NCBI RefSeq assembly: GCF_047501535.1
Contig: NZ_JAZDRJ010000011.1
Span: 1-64,000 of the forward strand
Origin: Yanghanlia sp047501535
GTDB taxonomy: Bacteria > Pseudomonadota > Gammaproteobacteria > Burkholderiales > Burkholderiaceae_B
Length of the DNA stretch: 64,000 bases
Direction of reading: 5' to 3'
Positions 63,227-64,000 of the stretch are shown here, piece by piece (within the stretch, counting starts at the first letter, position 1; each line of letters begins with the position of its first letter). The position numbers were made by a program, and so were the translations under genes. Below the pieces are notes generated by a model. That model was given only the letters and a program-made list of their open reading frames with translations, made no database searches and was not told the DNA's origin.

Positions 63227-64000
63227 ATGGAACGACGTGCATTCTTGAAAAACGCAGGCATCGGTGCTGTCTCTGGTTCACTCGCTGTTGCCGCCGCTGC
63301 GGCTCCCGCAGCTGCCGCTGCAAACACAGCCAATAACGGCAAAAAAGCAGTCAGCCTCACACCGCCCCCCACCACCTCCTACACCGCAGACGAAATCGCT
63401 AAGCTGCCGCGCGTCAAGGTTGATCTGGTCGCTCCACCCTTTGTGCATGAGCACGAGCAGATTGCTTCCGGCGGCCCCCGCGTTGTTGAGTTCCGTATGG
63501 TCATCGAAGAAAAAGAGATGGTCATCGACGACAAGGGCACCACGATCTGGGCTCAGACCTTTAACGGCAGCATGCCTGGCCCGACTATGGTTGTGAGCCA
63601 GAACGACTACGTCGAACTCACCCTGGTGAACCCGGCCACCAATAACATGCCGCACAACATTGACTTCCACGGCTCCACCGGCGCCCTGGGCGGTGCAGCG
63701 CTGACCAACGTCAACCCAGGTGAAGAGGTTGTTCTGCGCTTCAAGGCTGACCGCGCCGGCGCCTTTATTTACCACTGCGCACCCGAAGGCATGGTGCCAT
63801 GGCACGTTGTGACCGGCATGAACGGCACGCTGCTTGTACTGCCACGCGACGGCCTGAAGGATGCTTACGGTAACACCCTGAAGTACGACCGCATTTACAC
63901 CATAGGCGAACACGACCTGTACGTTCCTAAGGATGAAAACGGCAACTACAAGAAGTACAACAGCCTGATCGAAAGTTATGCCGATACCACCGAAGCCATG
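63227..64000 (+). CDS. nirK: Copper-containing nitrite reductase (partial)
   Basis: This is the N-terminal 258 codons of a class I NirK cut by the window edge. It reduces nitrite to nitric oxide in the periplasm. A Tat-like signal (ERRAFLKNAG, then a long Ala-rich region) is present. The copper ligands occur at the family positions with a constant offset of 48 from mature numbering: type 1 at His143, Cys184, His193 and Met198 (HCAPEGMVPWHVVTGM), type 2 at His148 and His183, and the catalytic Asp146 (PHNIDFH). The third type 2 His lies beyond the edge. ACGGAG serves as the ribosome-binding site. Confidence 0.96.
   Translation, partial: MERRAFLKNAGIGAVSGSLAVAAAAAPAAAAANTANNGKKAVSLTPPPTTSYTADEIAKLPRVKVDLVAPPFVHEHEQIASGGPRVVEFRMVIEEKEMVIDDKGTTIWAQTFNGSMPGPTMVVSQNDYVELTLVNPATNNMPHNIDFHGSTGALGGAALTNVNPGEEVVLRFKADRAGAFIYHCAPEGMVPWHVVTGMNGTLLVLPRDGLKDAYGNTLKYDRIYTIGEHDLYVPKDENGNYKKYNSLIESYADTTEAM

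Overview
The window comes from a betaproteobacterium, most likely of the family Alcaligenaceae (Bordetella/Pusillimonas/Castellaniella-like). The reasons are a Bug-type solute receptor with its catabolic genes, the orders glyA-nrdR-ribD-ribE and tyrS/M23 peptidase/anmK/erpA/argC, and moderately high GC. Placement is by gene content and order only. No transposase, integrase, phage gene or CRISPR array was seen, so this looks like ordinary chromosome with metabolic cassettes.

Layout. 1-8160: housekeeping genes (tamBA, apbC, a small membrane protein, metG, a CDF metal transporter). 8117-15023: an AraC regulator divergent from a bile-acid:sodium-symporter-like transporter, then a gamma-glutamyltransferase-like enzyme, a VOC protein and two alpha/beta hydrolases. 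15087-17924: acnA. 18184-24478: the first selenocysteine formate dehydrogenase-N operon (alpha, beta, gamma, fdhE), followed by a bacterioferritin. 24542-29759: an anaerobic heme-uptake and heme-breakdown operon behind a Fur-box-like sequence: a HutW/ChuW-HutX/ChuX fusion, ChuY, a small unknown exported protein and a TonB-dependent receptor. 30006-32894: a polyamine operon (Xre regulator, nspC, carboxynorspermidine synthase). 33212-39470: a LysR-controlled acid or acyl-CoA cluster (MaoC, SDR, Bug receptor, MDR oxidoreductase, CoA transferase). 40635-50857: the second selenocysteine formate dehydrogenase operon, leading into fdhE, selA, selB, tRNA-Sec and selD. 50871-63021: a DJ-1/PfpI protein, a CigR-like protein, tRNA-Ser, ribE-ribD-nrdR-glyA, ybhB-tyrS, an M23 peptidase, anmK, erpA and argC. 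63227-end: nirK, cut by the window edge.

How it fits together. Two periplasm-facing selenocysteine formate dehydrogenases would feed electrons to the quinone pool. The sel genes that decode their UGA codons sit beside the second one. Copper nitrite reductase and an oxygen-independent heme-degradation pathway fit a facultative, denitrifying way of life.

The most unusual observation is in the heme operon. One uninterrupted frame encodes full-length HutW followed by full-length HutX. An in-frame GTG with a strong Shine-Dalgarno sequence lies exactly at the junction (28410-28427), so the gene may yield both a fusion and free HutX. Other points are two SECIS elements with different apical loops but compensating outer stems, an intrinsic terminator between the dehydrogenase genes and the fdhE-selA-selB genes, and a bacterioferritin that lacks the heme-ligand methionine.
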